Assembly (NCBI RefSeq): GCF_963678865.1
Contig: NZ_OY787459.1
Coordinates: forward strand, 2,570,501 to 2,634,500
Length of the DNA stretch: 64,000 bases
Direction: 5' to 3'
Source: Maridesulfovibrio sp.
Lineage (GTDB): Bacteria > Desulfobacterota > Desulfovibrionia > Desulfovibrionales > Desulfovibrionaceae
Shown piece after piece: positions 62,968-64,000 of the stretch (within the stretch, counting starts at the first letter, position 1; every line of letters begins with the position of its first letter). The notes under the pieces were generated by a model. That model had not been told where the DNA came from, did no database searches, and saw only the letters and a list, made by a program, of their open reading frames with translations. The position numbers and the translations under genes are program-made.

Positions 62968-64000
62968 GTGGCTGCGCCAATTTTTAATTGCAAAAATGCT
63001 GACGATGTTTTGAAGGCCGTTCGAGATTACAATATCAGTTTTGTTCAATTCTGGTTTGTAGACATTCTCGGAACCCTGAAAAGTTTCCAGATAACCCCCA
63101 AAGAACTTGAAGCTTCTTTTGAAGAAGGCATGGGCTTTGACGGATCTTCCATTCTCGGTTTCACCAGAATCGAAGAATCGGACATGATTGCCATTCCCGA
63201 CCCAACCACTTTCCAGCTTTGCTCATGGCGCCCGACAGAACGCCCTGTAGCCCGCATGTTCTGTGATATCCAAAATCCGGACGGCACACCATATGAAGGT
63301 GACAGCCGCTGGGTTCTTAAGAAAACTCTCGATAGAGCAGCCGAACGTGGTTACACCTATTATGTAGGTCCTGAACTTGAATTTTTCCTCTTTCAGGATG
63401 AGAAAAGTACCAAGATAATCGACCGTGGAGGTTACTTTGATGCTCCCCCGCTCGATCTCGGCAACGACGTCCGCCGCGACATCATCTTTTCCCTCGAGCA
63501 GATGGGTTATGATGTAGAATACAGCCATCACGAAGTGGCCCCTAGCCAGCATGAAATCGACCTGCGCTATGCCGAGGGTATGCGCATGGCCGATACCGCC
63601 ATGACTTACAGGGTTATTGTCAAGGAAGTAGCCCGCAAGCACGGTATCTACGCCACCTTCATGCCCAAACCCATCTTCGGTGAAAACGGCTCCGGCATGC
63701 ACGTTCACCAGTCATTGTTTAAAAACGGTCGAAACGTTTTTTTCGATGCCAATGATGAGTACCATCTCAGCTCGGAAGGTAAAAGTTATATCGCCGGAAT
63801 CCTCAAGCACGCCCCTGAAATGACCTGCGTCACCAACCAGTGGGTCAACTCCTACAAGCGTTTGGTACCCGGTTACGAGGCTCCGGTATACGTATCATGG
63901 GCACGGAAAAACCGTTCTACACTTGTCCGTGTTCCCATGTACAAACCGGGCAAGGAAAACGCCACCAGAATGGAGCTGCGCTGCCCGGATCCGGCTGCAA
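62968..64000 (+). CDS. glnA: Glutamine synthetase type I, 3'-truncated by window edge
   Basis: Makes glutamine from glutamate and ammonia with ATP. The GTG start at 62968 is preceded by AAGGAGG. The 344 visible residues (family about 440-470) match the GSI beta-grasp and catalytic domain: FVDILGTLKSFQI, GMGFDGSSILGF, the metal site YVGPELEFFLF, and ATFMPKPIFGENGSGMHVHQSL. NRSTLVRVPMY then MELRCPDPAA follow. The adenylylation loop lies downstream of the window. The start codon is unusual, and the frame was confirmed by translation. Confidence 0.95.
   Translation, partial: MAAPIFNCKNADDVLKAVRDYNISFVQFWFVDILGTLKSFQITPKELEASFEEGMGFDGSSILGFTRIEESDMIAIPDPTTFQLCSWRPTERPVARMFCDIQNPDGTPYEGDSRWVLKKTLDRAAERGYTYYVGPELEFFLFQDEKSTKIIDRGGYFDAPPLDLGNDVRRDIIFSLEQMGYDVEYSHHEVAPSQHEIDLRYAEGMRMADTAMTYRVIVKEVARKHGIYATFMPKPIFGENGSGMHVHQSLFKNGRNVFFDANDEYHLSSEGKSYIAGILKHAPEMTCVTNQWVNSYKRLVPGYEAPVYVSWARKNRSTLVRVPMYKPGKENATRMELRCPDPAA

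Noticed and set aside
1-64000. tRNA, rRNA or transposase genes
   Set aside because: No cloverleaf with a GTTCGA-type loop, no rRNA-like stretch and no DDE or serine/tyrosine recombinase was recognised on either strand.

Overview
The window looks like chromosome of a marine, anaerobic, flagellated deltaproteobacterium of the Desulfovibrionales, most like the moderate-GC Maridesulfovibrio/Desulfovibrio salexigens group. This is inferred from a ferredoxin-linked KorDABC 2-oxoacid oxidoreductase, a motA-motB-motB-fliL-fliN-fliO-fliP-fliQ cluster, a long-form HisG, and a recurring intergenic repeat. No species match can be proved from sequence alone. The content is mostly core genome. I see no rRNA, tRNA, insertion sequence, prophage or CRISPR array.

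Layout. 1-3.7 kb: pyrimidine synthesis (3' part of pyrB, then pyrC) and an HD protein with a degenerate nucleotidyltransferase head. 3.7-6.8 kb: LysE-type exporter, divergent LysR regulator, phosphofructokinase. 6.8-14.5 kb, minus strand: a beta-propeller-like secreted protein, a DUF1992 protein, and an MCE/Mla-type lipid transport operon that begins with a GAF-SpoIIE phosphatase and a STAS protein, preceded by a heptose kinase gene (rfaE1). 14.6-17 kb: parB and parA with a canonical parS, around a small zinc-ribbon gene. 17-23.8 kb: UDP-glucuronate 4-epimerase-like gene, slipin/NfeD pair, coaBC, a lipoprotein and a MerR-like coiled-coil regulator. 23.9-29.2 kb, plus strand: queA, korDABC, aroE and a small basic protein. 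29.2-34.7 kb: an orphan protein with two HTH-like cores, an aldehyde dehydrogenase, an MltD-type lytic transglycosylase, and rlmB.

34.8-40 kb: the flagellar stator/export cluster. 40-46.4 kb: yggS, era, a second parS, topA, an Hpt protein and an amino-acid permease. 46.4-48.7 kb: a long leader region with an 11-codon ORF ahead of an RNHCP-domain gene and rsgA. 48.7-58.4 kb: RND efflux pump, HD-GYP/PAS-kinase two-component pair, nhaA. 58.5-64 kb: fur, hisI-hisG, a 51-residue membrane protein, a strong candidate small RNA, a second MerR-like coiled-coil regulator, and the 5' part of glnA.

Most worth a second look: (1) an unannotated sRNA at about 61533-61641, with a sigma70-type promoter, two internal hairpins and a perfect intrinsic terminator; (2) an interspersed intergenic repeat family whose ends are conserved while the central palindrome changes sequence but stays palindromic; (3) two parS sites 25 kb apart; (4) a phosphatase-STAS-Mla operon that suggests phospho-control of lipid transport; (5) four linear-motif repeats in the FliN N-terminus; (6) a leader ORF/attenuator candidate before the RNHCP-rsgA pair.
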